Notes: generated from the letters alone by a model not told the origin. 64,000 bases of DNA from Senegalimassilia anaerobia JC110 (GCF_000236865.1 NZ_HE611015.1:89983-153982); one strand, 5' to 3'. Numbered from the stretch's first letter, positions 35,821-45,965 are shown. Numbers and translations: made by a program.

Positions 35821-36620
35821 TGGCGCGTTCGATTCAAGGCGGATCTGGGGTGATCCTCGTTGTTGACGTGGGGAACTCCGTCACCAATCTGGGGCTGGCC
35901 TGTGAAGGGTCCCTTTCGTCCGCTTGGAGCGTGACCACCCCTGATCGCTTGACCGCCGACGAGGCGCTTCTGTGCGTGAAGTCGTTTTTGCAGGTCCGGG
36001 GCTGCGATGCGAAGGTGTGCGACGCCATCGTGTCCTCCGTTGTCCCCGGGCTTACCGACGCTTGGGTCGAAGCTTTGCATGTCCTTTGCGGCATACGTCC
36101 GTTGGTGGTGGGGCCGGGTTTGAAATCCGGTTTGAAGCTGCATCTGAACAGCCCGGCGGATTTCGGTGCCGATCGTGTGGCGGATTGCGTTGCCGCAAAA
36201 CAACTCTACGGGTTCCCGCTCATCGTCGTCGACTTCGGGACGGCGACCACGCTTGAGGTCATCGACGATGCGGGCGTCGTGCAGGGTGGGCTTATCGCTC
36301 CAGGCTTGCGTTTGGCTGCCCGTGCGGTGGCGGACGCCGCGGCCCAGCTCCCCGTTATCGGGCTACATACGCCCCGGACCATCATCGGCAAATCAACGCG
36401 CGATGCCATGCAGGCGGGCATCGTTATCGGCGAAGTCGCCCGTATCGACGGCCTGATCCAAGCCGTTTGGGACGAACTTGGCTACGAAACGCGCGTTGTC
36501 GCCACCGGCGATGACGCTCAGGCCATGGCAGGGCTTTCCCGACGTATCCAGGTTGCCGATGATCAGCTCACGCTTAAAGGCTTGATTATGTTGCATCAGA
36601 AGAACAGGAAAGCTTGGTAG
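35817..36620 (+). CDS. coaX: Type III pantothenate kinase
   Basis: Phosphorylates pantothenate, the first step of coenzyme A synthesis. Family motifs are VVDVGNSVTNLGL near residue 15, ADRVADCVAA near 120 and VVDFGTATTLEVID near 137. From ATG 35817 it has 267 residues and a short N-terminal extension; GTG at 35850, preceded by AAGGCGG, would give a more usual start. Coupled to brnQ by a four-base overlap. Confidence 0.93.
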   Translation: MMARSIQGGSGVILVVDVGNSVTNLGLACEGSLSSAWSVTTPDRLTADEALLCVKSFLQVRGCDAKVCDAIVSSVVPGLTDAWVEALHVLCGIRPLVVGPGLKSGLKLHLNSPADFGADRVADCVAAKQLYGFPLIVVDFGTATTLEVIDDAGVVQGGLIAPGLRLAARAVADAAAQLPVIGLHTPRTIIGKSTRDAMQAGIVIGEVARIDGLIQAVWDELGYETRVVATGDDAQAMAGLSRRIQVADDQLTLKGLIMLHQKNRKAW

Positions 36621-36687
36621 GGAGTCCTTCCGAACACGCTTGCGCTGCAAGCGGATTTTCGGAATGCAACGGTATATCGAACAGCTG

Positions 36688-36712
36688 AGCCCGGTATATG
36701 TCGGGCTTTTTT
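36688..36712 (+). terminator. Terminator of brnQ-coaX
   Basis: AGCCCG/CGGGCT stem with an eight-base loop and TTTTTT. Confidence 0.85.
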
Positions 36713-36869
36713 GGCGCTATAGATTAGTCATGTGTAACAATAATCGATATCATATAGTTTGCTCTGGCTACCAAAGTTTCCCAATGGTGCCATTCGACTG
36801 TTTGAATCAATATCGTTGCGCCGCATCCCGGCGCCGTGCAGACTTTGGGATTGAAAGGACACCGGCTCC

Positions 36870-39800
36870 GTGTTCAATAAACGGTTGATATCGATGGTGC
36901 CGCAGGCTCTGCGGTACATCCTGCGCAACGTGGCGGCGCAATGGACGGCGCTCGTGGCGAACGTCGTGCTCATGCTTCTTATCGGGCTGTTTCTGCAACG
37001 CCTGTTCGATGGCATCGCCGTTGATGGTTGGGTCGCGATGCTTCTGGGCGCTGGCGTTGCCGTTATCGCGGTGCGCATGGCGTGCTTGACCTACGCGCAG
37101 CGCATGGGGGTGGCGGCCGCTGTGGCCGCAAAGCGCTCGGTTCGCCGCCGGGTGTACGACAAGCTGGTGCGCATGGGCCCCGGTTATTCCGAGCGCATCG
37201 CCACAAGCGAGGCGGTGCAAGTCAGCGTTGAGGGCTGCGAGCAGCTGGAAAGCTATTTCGGGCAGTACCTTCCGCAGCTGCTTTACGCCGTGCTCGCCCC
37301 GCTTACCGTGTTCGCGTTCCTGGCCCCGCTGTGCCTGCCCGCCGCCGTGGCCCTGTTGGTTTGCGTGCCGCTTATCCCCATCTCCATCGTGGCGGTGCAG
37401 AAGATCGCCAAGCGCGTCATGGGCAGGTATTGGGGCGCCTATACCGATCTTGGCGGCGCGTTTCTCGAGAACCTGCAAGGTTTGACCACTTTGAAGATCT
37501 ATCAGGCCGACGAGGCTTGCCACCGCCAGATGAACGAACAGGCCGAGAGCTTCCGAAGGGCGACCATGCGGTTGTTAACCATGCAGCTCAACTCCATCAC
37601 CGTGATGGACGTGTTCGCCTTCGGCGGCGCCGCCGTGGGCATCATCGCGGCGATGGTGCAGTTCGCCAATGGGCAGATCCCCTTTTACGCGGCGTTTTGC
37701 GTGGTGTTCCTGTCGGCGGAGTTCTTTATCCCCATGCGTGCCCTGGGCTCGTTTTTCCATACGGCTATGAACGGCATGGCGGTAGCTGAGAAGATGTTCG
37801 CCATCCTTGATGCGCCCGAGCCCGAGCAGGGGTCGCGCAGCGTCGATCCCGCGCACGCAGGTATCGTCGTGCGCGATGTTTCCTACTCCTATGACGGGCA
37901 GCGCACGGTGCTCGACCATGTCAACTTCGCCGCCCCTGCCGGAAGCTTTACCGGCATCGTCGGCGAAAGCGGTTCGGGCAAATCCACGTTGGCCGGCATT
38001 CTGTGCGGGCGCAATCGGGGTTTCAAGGGCGATGTGGAAATCGGCGGTGTGCCGCTCGGCGAGGTTTCTCGTGAGAGCATGGCGCAAACGGTGACCGTCG
38101 TCCCGTTCTCCAGCTACCTGTTCTCCGGAACGGTGCGCTCCAATCTTCTGATGGCGCGTCCCCAGGCGAGCGATGACGAGCTTTGGGACGTTTTGCGGCG
38201 TTGCCGCATCGACGGGTTCGTTCGTGCATCGGGCGGGCTTGATGCGCCCGTGTCCGAGCAGGGCGGCAACTTCTCTGGCGGGCAGCGTCAGCGTTTGGCG
38301 CTTGCCCGGGCGCTTTTGCACGATACCCCCGTCTACATCTTCGACGAAGCGACCTCGAACGTGGATGCGGACAGCGAGCAAGCCATCGTCGGCGTTATCC
38401 ATGAGCTGGCGAAAAGCCGCACCGTCATCATGATCTCGCATCGTTTGGCATCGGTTGCAAAAGCCGATCGCGTCTTCGTGCTGGAAAACGGCCGCGTAGC
38501 CGAGAGCGGGCCGCATGAGCGGCTTTGCGCTGCCGATGGGACGTACGCGAAGCTGTGGGGCCGGCAGATGGAGCTTGAGGCGTTCGCATCGCGTGCTGAG
38601 CAGCGCATCGCCGACGTTGGGGAAACTGATGAAGCTCAAAGCACCGGCGTCGGTCCTGGGGTTGTGCATTTCGGTGAGCCTCAGACGCGCCGTAGGTCGA
38701 ACCTCTCGATCATGTGCCGTATGGTGAAGCTGGTCAAGCCGCTTGTGCCGGTCATGGTCGCCGCGGTGATCCTGGGCGTCGTCGGTTTTCTGTGCGCGAT
38801 CTTCCTTACGGTGGGCGCCGCTTTGGTGCTAACGGGAATCGCGGGTTTCGAACCGGCGCTTGGAGTGAGCGCGGGCATCGCTTTGGTCGCCGCCTGCGGC
38901 CTTTTGCGCGGTCCCTTGCATTACGGCGAGCAGATGTGCAACCACTATCTTGCGTTCAAGATCTTGGCGCTCGTCCGCGATCGAGTGTTTGGCAAGCTGC
39001 GCACGCTCGCCCCGGCGAAGCTCGAGGGTCGAAGCAAAGGCGACTTGGTGTCGCTCGTGACCTCGGATGTCGAACTCCTTGAGGTGTTCTATGCGCATAC
39101 CCTCTCCCCGGTGCTCATCGCCGTGTTGGTCTGCGCCGTCATGATTGCCTTCATCGGCAGCGTCTGCTGGCAGCTGGCAATTGCAGCGTTTGTGTCATAC
39201 ATCTTGGTCGGAGCGGTAGCGCCGTGGGTTGCGTCGCGTGTGGCGGGGAATGGCGGCAGGGAGCTGCGCGACTCCCTTGGCGGCATGAACTCGTTCGTGC
39301 TCGATAGCTTGCGCGGCCTTCGCGAAACGCTGCAATTCGGCCAGGAGCACGCGCGAGCCGAGCGGCTTGATGCTCGGATGGATTCGCTTTCGAAGGTGGA
39401 GCATCGCCTGAAGGGCCGTGCGGCGCGCAGCATGGCGGCCACGAACGGGCTGGTTCTTGCGCTCGATGTGGCCATGGTCGCGCTTTCCTGCGTGCTCTGC
39501 GCGCAGGGCGTCATCGATTTCGGGCAGGCGTTCGTGTGCGTGGCCGCCCTGATGTCTTCTTTCGGCCCGGTGATCGCCGTCGCGAACCTTGGCAGCGGCT
39601 TGCAGCAGACGCTCGCAAGCGGAGCGCGCGTTCTCGACCTGCTCGACGAGCAACCGCAAACCCGGGAGGTTGTCGACGGTTGCAAGGTGGATTCGTTCTC
39701 TGGCGCGGCCGCCGAGGACATCGATTTCTCATACGGCGGCAGCCCGGTGCTCAAGGACGTGTCCCTTGAGGTGACGCCTGGCTCGATCGTGCATCTGGCC

Positions 39801-40346
39801 GGCAGGAGCGGTTCGGGCAAATCGACGCTCTGCAAGCTGTTCATGCGGTTTTGGGATCCAAGCGACGGTTGCATACGCGTTTCCGGACAGGATATCCGAG
39901 GCGTGAACACGGACAGCCTGCGCGCCATCGAGGGCTATATGACGCAGGAGACGCATCTGTTCTCCGGCACGGTGGGGGATAACATCGCGCTCGCCAAGCC
40001 CGATGCCGCCCCCGAGGAGCTCATGGAGGCCTGCGAGAAGGCGTCGTTGACCGGTTTGATCTCGCGTCTTCCGCAAGGCCTGGACACGCCGGTCGGCGAA
40101 TTGGGCGATACGTTGTCGGGCGGCGAGCGCCAGCGCATCGGCCTTGCGCGCATGTTCTTGCACAATGCGCCGTTCGTTTTGCTCGACGAGCCTACCAGCA
40201 ATCTGGACAGCCTCAACGAGGTTGCCGTGTTGAGGGCGCTGTTGGATGCTCGAGAGGGCAAGACGGTGGTGCTGGTGAGCCATCGTGCGTCAACGGCTGC
40301 CATTTGCGATGCCTCCTACACCGTGGAGCGCGGAAGGCTATCGTAG
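36870..40346 (+). CDS. Fused ABC exporter, CydDC-like (two half-transporters in one chain)
   Basis: One 1158-residue protein with order TMD-NBD-TMD-NBD. TMD1 covers about 15-310, Walker A GESGSGKST near 365 and signature FSGGQRQR near 467; TMD2 about 620-890, Walker A GRSGSGKST near 977 and LSGGERQR near 1082. Both Walker B segments (FDEATSNVD, LDEPTSNLD) are intact. The layout and length match the CydC and CydD halves joined, which export thiols (cysteine, glutathione) needed for cytochrome bd. The start is GTG at 36870 after GAAAGGA. cydAB is absent here, so CydDC identity is inferred; a generic peptide or lipid exporter is possible. Confidence 0.82.
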   Translation: MFNKRLISMVPQALRYILRNVAAQWTALVANVVLMLLIGLFLQRLFDGIAVDGWVAMLLGAGVAVIAVRMACLTYAQRMGVAAAVAAKRSVRRRVYDKLVRMGPGYSERIATSEAVQVSVEGCEQLESYFGQYLPQLLYAVLAPLTVFAFLAPLCLPAAVALLVCVPLIPISIVAVQKIAKRVMGRYWGAYTDLGGAFLENLQGLTTLKIYQADEACHRQMNEQAESFRRATMRLLTMQLNSITVMDVFAFGGAAVGIIAAMVQFANGQIPFYAAFCVVFLSAEFFIPMRALGSFFHTAMNGMAVAEKMFAILDAPEPEQGSRSVDPAHAGIVVRDVSYSYDGQRTVLDHVNFAAPAGSFTGIVGESGSGKSTLAGILCGRNRGFKGDVEIGGVPLGEVSRESMAQTVTVVPFSSYLFSGTVRSNLLMARPQASDDELWDVLRRCRIDGFVRASGGLDAPVSEQGGNFSGGQRQRLALARALLHDTPVYIFDEATSNVDADSEQAIVGVIHELAKSRTVIMISHRLASVAKADRVFVLENGRVAESGPHERLCAADGTYAKLWGRQMELEAFASRAEQRIADVGETDEAQSTGVGPGVVHFGEPQTRRRSNLSIMCRMVKLVKPLVPVMVAAVILGVVGFLCAIFLTVGAALVLTGIAGFEPALGVSAGIALVAACGLLRGPLHYGEQMCNHYLAFKILALVRDRVFGKLRTLAPAKLEGRSKGDLVSLVTSDVELLEVFYAHTLSPVLIAVLVCAVMIAFIGSVCWQLAIAAFVSYILVGAVAPWVASRVAGNGGRELRDSLGGMNSFVLDSLRGLRETLQFGQEHARAERLDARMDSLSKVEHRLKGRAARSMAATNGLVLALDVAMVALSCVLCAQGVIDFGQAFVCVAALMSSFGPVIAVANLGSGLQQTLASGARVLDLLDEQPQTREVVDGCKVDSFSGAAAEDIDFSYGGSPVLKDVSLEVTPGSIVHLAGRSGSGKSTLCKLFMRFWDPSDGCIRVSGQDIRGVNTDSLRAIEGYMTQETHLFSGTVGDNIALAKPDAAPEELMEACEKASLTGLISRLPQGLDTPVGELGDTLSGGERQRIGLARMFLHNAPFVLLDEPTSNLDSLNEVAVLRALLDAREGKTVVLVSHRASTAAICDASYTVERGRLS

Positions 40347-40377
40347 CCGAGCGCTTTGAAATCGCATAAGAAGGGAA

Positions 40378-40402
40378 GGGCCGCAGCTGCGATCTGCGGC
40401 CC
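40378..40402. terminator. Hairpin between the ABC exporter and the phosphoesterase gene
   Basis: GGGCCGCAG/CTGCGGCCC, nine pairs, seven-base loop, no T run. It lies between convergent genes. Confidence 0.5.
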
Positions 40403-40477
40403 AGAACACGGACGGCTTGCATAAAGGCTAAGCCGCTGGGGACTGGCTTTGGAACCTCTCCGGAGTCCGTGCCTTCG

Positions 40478-41026
40478 TTATTCCCAGCCTGCTTCAAGCA
40501 ACGTTTCCCCGTCAAGCGTCTTCAGGGCGAACATGCCGTTCTCGTATACGGCATAGCTTGCGCAGCCGTCCTTGGGGATGGAGGTGCTCCCGGGGTTCAC
40601 GAACATCACGCCGTCGACGAGCTCAAGGCGCTTGATATGCGTGTGACCCGTGAGCAACGCGCTTCCGTGCGGCAGCGCCGGCGGCCGATCGGGCGAGTTG
40701 CCTGCCAAATGCCCATGGCTCAGATGCAGCAGGTGCCCGTCGGCCCATACCTGGGAAAAGTCGCTCAAGCAGGGGAAATCGAGCACCATCTGGTCGACTT
40801 CCGCATCGCAATTGCCCCGAACGGCTACGATGCGCTCGGCAATGCCGTTAAGGGCGGCGAGCACTTCTTTGGGCGCATAGCCTTCGGGCAGGTCGTTGCG
40901 CGGGCCGTGATAGAGCAGGTCGCCGAGCAGGAGCACGCGGTCGGGCGTTTCCCGGTCGATGCGCTCCATCAAAGCGTGGACGGCGGGCGCCGCGCCATGC
41001 AGGTCGGATGCGATGACGAACTTCAT
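40478..41026 (-). CDS. yfcE: YfcE-type metallophosphoesterase
   Basis: Small dinuclear metal phosphodiesterase. The 182 residues show the family metal-ligand motifs in order: DLH (8-10), GDLLYHGPRN near 35, GNCDAEVDQ near 72 and GHTHIKR near 127. Natural substrate is not established for the family. Its ATG overlaps the dgt stop by four bases on the minus strand, so the two are translated together. Confidence 0.9.
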   Translation of the reverse strand: MKFVIASDLHGAAPAVHALMERIDRETPDRVLLLGDLLYHGPRNDLPEGYAPKEVLAALNGIAERIVAVRGNCDAEVDQMVLDFPCLSDFSQVWADGHLLHLSHGHLAGNSPDRPPALPHGSALLTGHTHIKRLELVDGVMFVNPGSTSIPKDGCASYAVYENGMFALKTLDGETLLEAGWE

Positions 41027-42267
41027 TGGTCGTTCCTTTCGATAGATGGCAAATCGGCGCAGTATCCTCGCGCCAAGATGTGCTTTTCGCTGTTGGGGAA
41101 CAGGTAGCGGTACAGCTCCATGAAGTACCGGTCGGTCATAGACGCCATGTAGTCAACCACCACTTGATTGGGGTTGGTGTGCGCAAGGTAGTCTTTTACG
41201 GTGATGCTGCGCGACTTCGCCGCTAGCTGCTTGGCGTGGTGCGATATGACCGGTGACCGTTCGTCACCGGTTTGCAGGTCGGTCAAAAGCCTGTCGCACA
41301 TGTCCTCGAACATCTCGCCGACGGCGTTGCCGCTTCCCGCGCGCCAGCCTTCGCAATCGTAGATGCGATCGTAGTTCTGCCGTTTTGCGCGCTTGACGTC
41401 CTCGAAAACCTGGGGGCTCATGCGGATATCGTCTTGTCCGAAGCTGTGGTTGACAACATCGACGGTGATGTTGTTGATGATGCGCGCGTTATCGCGCCCG
41501 ATGACGTCGGTTTCGAAGCCGTCAAGGGAGGCAAGCACGCCCATGGCGATGGCGTCGTCGCGGTCCTTGCCCAGGTAGGCGATCATATCGGCCAGGCGCA
41601 CCACGCAGCCTTCGAGCGTGGAGGGTCGCAGGCGCTTGATGGCGGCCTCGTCGAGCGTGCATGTCTCGACCAGCTTATCGAGCTGCTGAAACGTTTCCGT
41701 GTCGCCTTGGCGTAGCACCTGTTGGGCGAACTCGCCGTTATGACACAGCGCCCCGTCAAGCACCTGTAGGCTGATGTTGCGCGGGTAGAGCCGGTCCATC
41801 ACCCGCACGGAATGGACGTTGTGCTGAAAGCAACGGCCCGTGCGGCTTTGCAGGCACTTCGACAGGAACTTCTCCCCGGCGTGGCCGAACGGCGTGTGCC
41901 CCAGGTCGTGCCCTAGCGCTATCGCCTCAATGAGCTGGCAGTTCAATCCCAGCAGCCGCCCGAAGTTTCGCGCGATGCGCCCGACAAGCTGCACGTGCAG
42001 CCCGCGGCGGCAGATGTCGTCGTTCTCAATCAGGCTGAACACCTGCGTTTTGCCTGCATAGCGGTTATATGCGGGAATGTTCATGATCTTGTCGATATCG
42101 CGTGAGAACGCCGGGCGCGCTAGCGTGGCCGCATCGTGGGGGTTGTCCTCGCGGCGCAGCGCCTGTTCGTCGGGGAAGCTGCGCGGATGCATGCGCCCGC
42201 AGCGCAGGTTCTCGGCGATGGCCTGTTCCACATCGGGGTCAAGTTGCAGGTATGCGGGTTCGCTCAC
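41023..42267 (-). CDS. dgt: dGTP triphosphohydrolase-like HD-domain protein
   Basis: HD-domain nucleotide hydrolase that splits dNTPs into deoxynucleoside and triphosphate. GTG at 42267 is chosen with GGAAAGGAAG before it; ATG 42285 has no site. In the 414 residues RRGLHVQLVGRIAR, ALGHDLGHTPFGHAG (the HD motif) and the later VVRLADMIAYLGKD are readable. It is divergent from dnaG and leads a two-gene transcript with the phosphoesterase. dGTP specificity is assumed from family, not shown. Confidence 0.87.
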   Translation of the reverse strand: MSEPAYLQLDPDVEQAIAENLRCGRMHPRSFPDEQALRREDNPHDAATLARPAFSRDIDKIMNIPAYNRYAGKTQVFSLIENDDICRRGLHVQLVGRIARNFGRLLGLNCQLIEAIALGHDLGHTPFGHAGEKFLSKCLQSRTGRCFQHNVHSVRVMDRLYPRNISLQVLDGALCHNGEFAQQVLRQGDTETFQQLDKLVETCTLDEAAIKRLRPSTLEGCVVRLADMIAYLGKDRDDAIAMGVLASLDGFETDVIGRDNARIINNITVDVVNHSFGQDDIRMSPQVFEDVKRAKRQNYDRIYDCEGWRAGSGNAVGEMFEDMCDRLLTDLQTGDERSPVISHHAKQLAAKSRSITVKDYLAHTNPNQVVVDYMASMTDRYFMELYRYLFPNSEKHILARGYCADLPSIERNDQ

Positions 42268-42436
42268 GGCGCTTCCTTTCCGCATGTCGAGATGTTACGG
42301 GCTTATTGTATCGCACGCGTTGAACATACGGGAACATAGGTTCTATGCGGTATACTTTACCCAGAAAAGCAACCGGCACGCCCTTGCGCGGCCGGAATCG
42401 GGAACACGGGCACAAGGCGGGGGTTCGGTCACATCC

Positions 42437-44314
42437 ATGGCGATCAGCGATGAGGATATCCAAAAGGTTCGCGAGGCCAGCGACTTGGTGGCCATCATGG
42501 GCGAGACGGGCCCGGTCAAGCAGCGCGGCCGCGATTTCTGGCTGTGCTGCCCGTTCCATAACGAGAAAACCCCGTCGTGCAAGATAGACCCCGCCCTGCA
42601 GCTGTGGCATTGCTTCGGCTGCGGGGAAGGCGGCGACGTGTTCGCCTTCATCATGAAATCCCAGGACCTGTCGTTTCCCGAAGCGGTGCGCTACCTGGCA
42701 GAGCGCGCCCATATCGACATCGCCGATGACCAGGCGAAACGCGGACCTGGTATGGGGCAGGGCGCAAAAGCGCGGCTGCGCGCCGTGTGCGCGGAGGCTG
42801 CGGAGTTCTTCCATATGCAGCTCATGCGCAGCAAAAGCCCGCAGGCCGGCGCCGCGCGCGCCTACCTTTCACAGCGCGGGCTGGGCGGCGATATCCCGAA
42901 AACCTGGATGCTCGGCTTTGCGCCCGGGCAAGGCGCGCTTGTGCGCCATCTGGCGTCGAAGGGCTTCCAATCCAACGAGATGATCCAGGCAAACGTCGCC
43001 GTCGTCGGCTCCGATGGGCGCGTGCGCGACCGATTCTTCAATCGCGTGATGTTCCCCATCAAAGACGAGCAGGGCCAGTGCATAGCCTTCGGCGGGCGCG
43101 TGATCGGCAAAGGCGAGCCGAAGTACCTGAACAGCCAGGAAACGCCTCTGTTCCACAAGGGCCGCATGCTCTATGCGCTCGATAAGGCGAAGGCGGCCAT
43201 GGCGTCCACGGGCGTTGCCGTGGTATCGGAGGGCTACACCGACGTCATCGCCATGCATGAGGCTGGCATCCGCAATGCGGTCGCCACCTTGGGAACGGCT
43301 CTCACCCGCACGCACATTCGCGTGCTCTCGCGTCATGCCCGCAACCGCATCGTGTATCTGTTCGATGGCGACGCCGCGGGTCAGCGCGCCGCCGATCGAG
43401 CCTTGCAGTTCATCGACTCCTCCATGACGCCCGAGGCCGGCGCCGCCCGCATCGACCTGTTCGCCGTCACGCTGCCCGACAACCTCGATCCCGCCGAGTT
43501 CATCGACGCCCACGGCGGCCAGGAGCTGCAGGCCCTGATCGACCAGGCGAAGCCATTGCTGGAATACGGCATCGACCGAAGGTTGGGAAACTGGGACCTT
43601 TCGCGTGCCGAAGGCCGCTCCGGCGCCGTCGCCGATGCGCTCAGCGTTCTGGCGCCCATCAAGGATTCGCTGCTCGCGAAAGACTACGCACGGCAGATCG
43701 CCAGCCGCGCCCGCGCGGACGAGAAGGACGTGTTGGAGCAGTTGGCGGCCCTCAAGCCGCCGCGTGTCTTCGATGCGGAAGCGCCCGCAGCCGACAGCCG
43801 CGCCGATCATGGCGTTCCCGCGCCCCCGGTGCGCCGCCGCCTGCCCCAGTCGGAGATGAACCGGCGCAGATTCGAGCGCCAGCTGCTGGCGCTGTGCGCC
43901 GCCCGCACCGATCTGGCCCTGGTCCACGCCGACGCCCTTGCCTCGGTGCAGTGGCACGATCCGGCGTGCGCAGCCGTGTCCGCCAGCATGCTCGACACCT
44001 TGGCAGACGATCCCGCCGCTTCCCCTGCGGCCATCGTGGGCGCGGCGAGCATGGCCGAGCCTCGTGCGGCAGGCTTCCTGACAAGGGGCGTTCCCGAATC
44101 GGCGGTCCCCGAGGATTTGGCTGCGTTTTTGGTCGAGGAGCTTTCCATCGGCGATGCGGAGGAGGCCGTTGCGGCCATGCGCGCGCAGATGTCGGCTCCC
44201 GGCTCCATGTCGGCCGAGGACTACGAGCTTATGTTCCAGACGGTGGCGGCCATGCAGCGCGAGCTCACCGCCCGCAAAAGGGCCCATGCCGAAAGCGCCG
44301 CCTCCAGCAGATAG
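42437..44314 (+). CDS. dnaG: DNA primase
   Basis: Makes RNA primers at the replication fork. ATG at 42437 gives a 625-residue protein with the expected N-terminus MAISDEDIQKVREASDLV. The CHC2 zinc finger is CCPFH...CFGC near 36-62; the TOPRIM domain has VVSEGYTDVIAMHEAG near 264 and LFDGDAAGQRA near 308. The C-terminal region is Ala-rich and would bind DnaB. The frame extends back over the dgt start but without a site. rpoD, often downstream of dnaG, is not seen. Confidence 0.95.
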   Translation: MAISDEDIQKVREASDLVAIMGETGPVKQRGRDFWLCCPFHNEKTPSCKIDPALQLWHCFGCGEGGDVFAFIMKSQDLSFPEAVRYLAERAHIDIADDQAKRGPGMGQGAKARLRAVCAEAAEFFHMQLMRSKSPQAGAARAYLSQRGLGGDIPKTWMLGFAPGQGALVRHLASKGFQSNEMIQANVAVVGSDGRVRDRFFNRVMFPIKDEQGQCIAFGGRVIGKGEPKYLNSQETPLFHKGRMLYALDKAKAAMASTGVAVVSEGYTDVIAMHEAGIRNAVATLGTALTRTHIRVLSRHARNRIVYLFDGDAAGQRAADRALQFIDSSMTPEAGAARIDLFAVTLPDNLDPAEFIDAHGGQELQALIDQAKPLLEYGIDRRLGNWDLSRAEGRSGAVADALSVLAPIKDSLLAKDYARQIASRARADEKDVLEQLAALKPPRVFDAEAPAADSRADHGVPAPPVRRRLPQSEMNRRRFERQLLALCAARTDLALVHADALASVQWHDPACAAVSASMLDTLADDPAASPAAIVGAASMAEPRAAGFLTRGVPESAVPEDLAAFLVEELSIGDAEEAVAAMRAQMSAPGSMSAEDYELMFQTVAAMQRELTARKRAHAESAASSR

Positions 44315-44469
44315 GCCTTGTGCTTCCCATTCATGCCGAGCAGGGGTTTTGTGGAACTTTGCGCCCGCAAGGGCGTTCTTTGCGCGTGCATGTCACAATA
44401 ACCAGATTAGAAAGGCGGGCGTATCGCGCACCCGCCGCCAACCATACCTACCCGCTAAAGGAAATGCAT

Positions 44470-45003
44470 ATGCTTTCAATCGTGCAATCGCCCGACCCGC
44501 TGCTCAACACGGTGTGCGAGCCCTGCGATTTCAATGACAAGAGCCTGAAGCGCCTGGCCAAGCAGATGGCGCATGTCATGTACAAGAACGCCGGCTGCGG
44601 CCTGGCCGCGCCCCAGGTGGGCGTGCTCAAGCGTCTTGTGGTCATCGACTGCGACCAGGAGGACGGCGCCCGCGAGCCTATCGTCATGCTCAACCCCGTC
44701 ATCGTCGCCCGCGAGGGCGAGCCGGTCGCGGAGGACGAGGGCTGCCTTTCCATCCCCGGCATCTCCGTGCCCGTCGCGCGTCCGCCGTTCGCGCGCTGCC
44801 GCTACTACGACCTTGACGGCCAGCTTTGGGAGATCGAGGGCGACGGGCTGCTCGGCCGCTGCCTGCAGCACGAGACCGACCACCTTGACGGCGTCACCAT
44901 GTTCGAGCGCGCCGAGCCGATGGCCCGCCTGAAGGCGCTCGAAGATTACGAGCGCGCCCTGGCGGCAGGCGCACGCCCCGGCGAGACTTCGGTGGAGGCG
45001 TAG
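44470..45003 (+). CDS. def: Peptide deformylase
   Basis: Metal enzyme that removes the formyl group from new proteins. ATG at 44470 is eight bases from AAAGGA, better than ATG 44464. All three family motifs are present in 177 residues: GCGLAAPQ (near 43), EDEGCLS (near 92) and QHETDHLDG (near 137). fmt begins 5 bp after it: the enzyme that adds and the one that removes formyl are co-transcribed. Confidence 0.96.
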   Translation: MLSIVQSPDPLLNTVCEPCDFNDKSLKRLAKQMAHVMYKNAGCGLAAPQVGVLKRLVVIDCDQEDGAREPIVMLNPVIVAREGEPVAEDEGCLSIPGISVPVARPPFARCRYYDLDGQLWEIEGDGLLGRCLQHETDHLDGVTMFERAEPMARLKALEDYERALAAGARPGETSVEA

Positions 45004-45008
45004 GGGGC

Positions 45009-45965
45009 ATGCGCATCGTATTCATGGGCACGCCCGACTTCGCCGCATCGGTGCTCTCCGAGCTTGCCTCGCAGCACGAAGTGGTCGCCGTCTACACGCG
45101 CCCCGACGCCGTGCGCGGCCGCGGCAAGCAGCTCGTGCCCAGCCCCGTGAAGGTGGAGGCGTGCGAGCGCGGCATCCCCGTGTTCACACCCAAGACGCTG
45201 CGCGACGCCGACGAGCAGCAAGCGCTCGCGGCGCTCGAGCCCGATGTCATCTGCGTGGCCGCTTACGGCATGCTGCTTCCTGCCGAAGTACTGTCCATCC
45301 CCGAGCATGGCTGCCTGAACGTGCACGCCTCGCTGCTGCCGCGCTGGCGCGGCGCCGCTCCCATCGAGCGCGCCATCCTGTCCGGCGACGAAGAGGCCGG
45401 CGTGTGCATCATGCGCATGGAGGAAGGGCTTGACACGGGCGATTACTGCGTGTGCCGATCGCTAGAGGTGGGCGACAAGGACGTCGCGCTGCTCACCGAC
45501 CTGCTGGCCGACCTGGGCGCGCATGCGTTGCTCACGGCGTTGACGCAGCTGGAGGCGGGATGCATCCGCTGGACGCGCCAGGATGAGGAACGCGTCACCT
45601 ACGCCGAGAAGATCGGAAAGGACGAGCTTTCGCTCGGCCCGGCCGACACGGTGGAGCAGGCATGCCGCAAGGTTCGCGCGTCAAGCGCGGCGCATCCGGC
45701 GCATGCCATCATCGCCGGCAAGGACGTCACAGTGCTTGCCGCGCGTCCGGCGCTCGCCGATCGGACGGATGCAGTTTGCGCGGGCATGGAGCCCGGCAGC
45801 GTGCGCTTCGCCGCGAAACGCCTGTACCTGGGCGCGGCGGACGGCGCGATAGAGCTTATGGAAGTGAAACCTGCAGGCAAGGCGGCCATGGCGGCCAAGG
45901 CGTTTGCCGCAGGCGTTCAGGGAATCAAGGAAGACACCAAGACTTGGGAGGGCCCGCGTGGCTGA
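45009..45965 (+). CDS. fmt: Methionyl-tRNA formyltransferase
   Basis: Formylates initiator Met-tRNA from 10-formyl-THF. The 318 residues have MRIVFMGTPDFAA at the start and NVHASLLPRWRGAAPI near 107-122 with the conserved Asn, His and downstream Asp (EGLDTGDY). The C-terminal OB-like domain follows from about 205. The rsmB start overlaps its stop by eight bases. Confidence 0.96.
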   Translation: MRIVFMGTPDFAASVLSELASQHEVVAVYTRPDAVRGRGKQLVPSPVKVEACERGIPVFTPKTLRDADEQQALAALEPDVICVAAYGMLLPAEVLSIPEHGCLNVHASLLPRWRGAAPIERAILSGDEEAGVCIMRMEEGLDTGDYCVCRSLEVGDKDVALLTDLLADLGAHALLTALTQLEAGCIRWTRQDEERVTYAEKIGKDELSLGPADTVEQACRKVRASSAAHPAHAIIAGKDVTVLAARPALADRTDAVCAGMEPGSVRFAAKRLYLGAADGAIELMEVKPAGKAAMAAKAFAAGVQGIKEDTKTWEGPRG

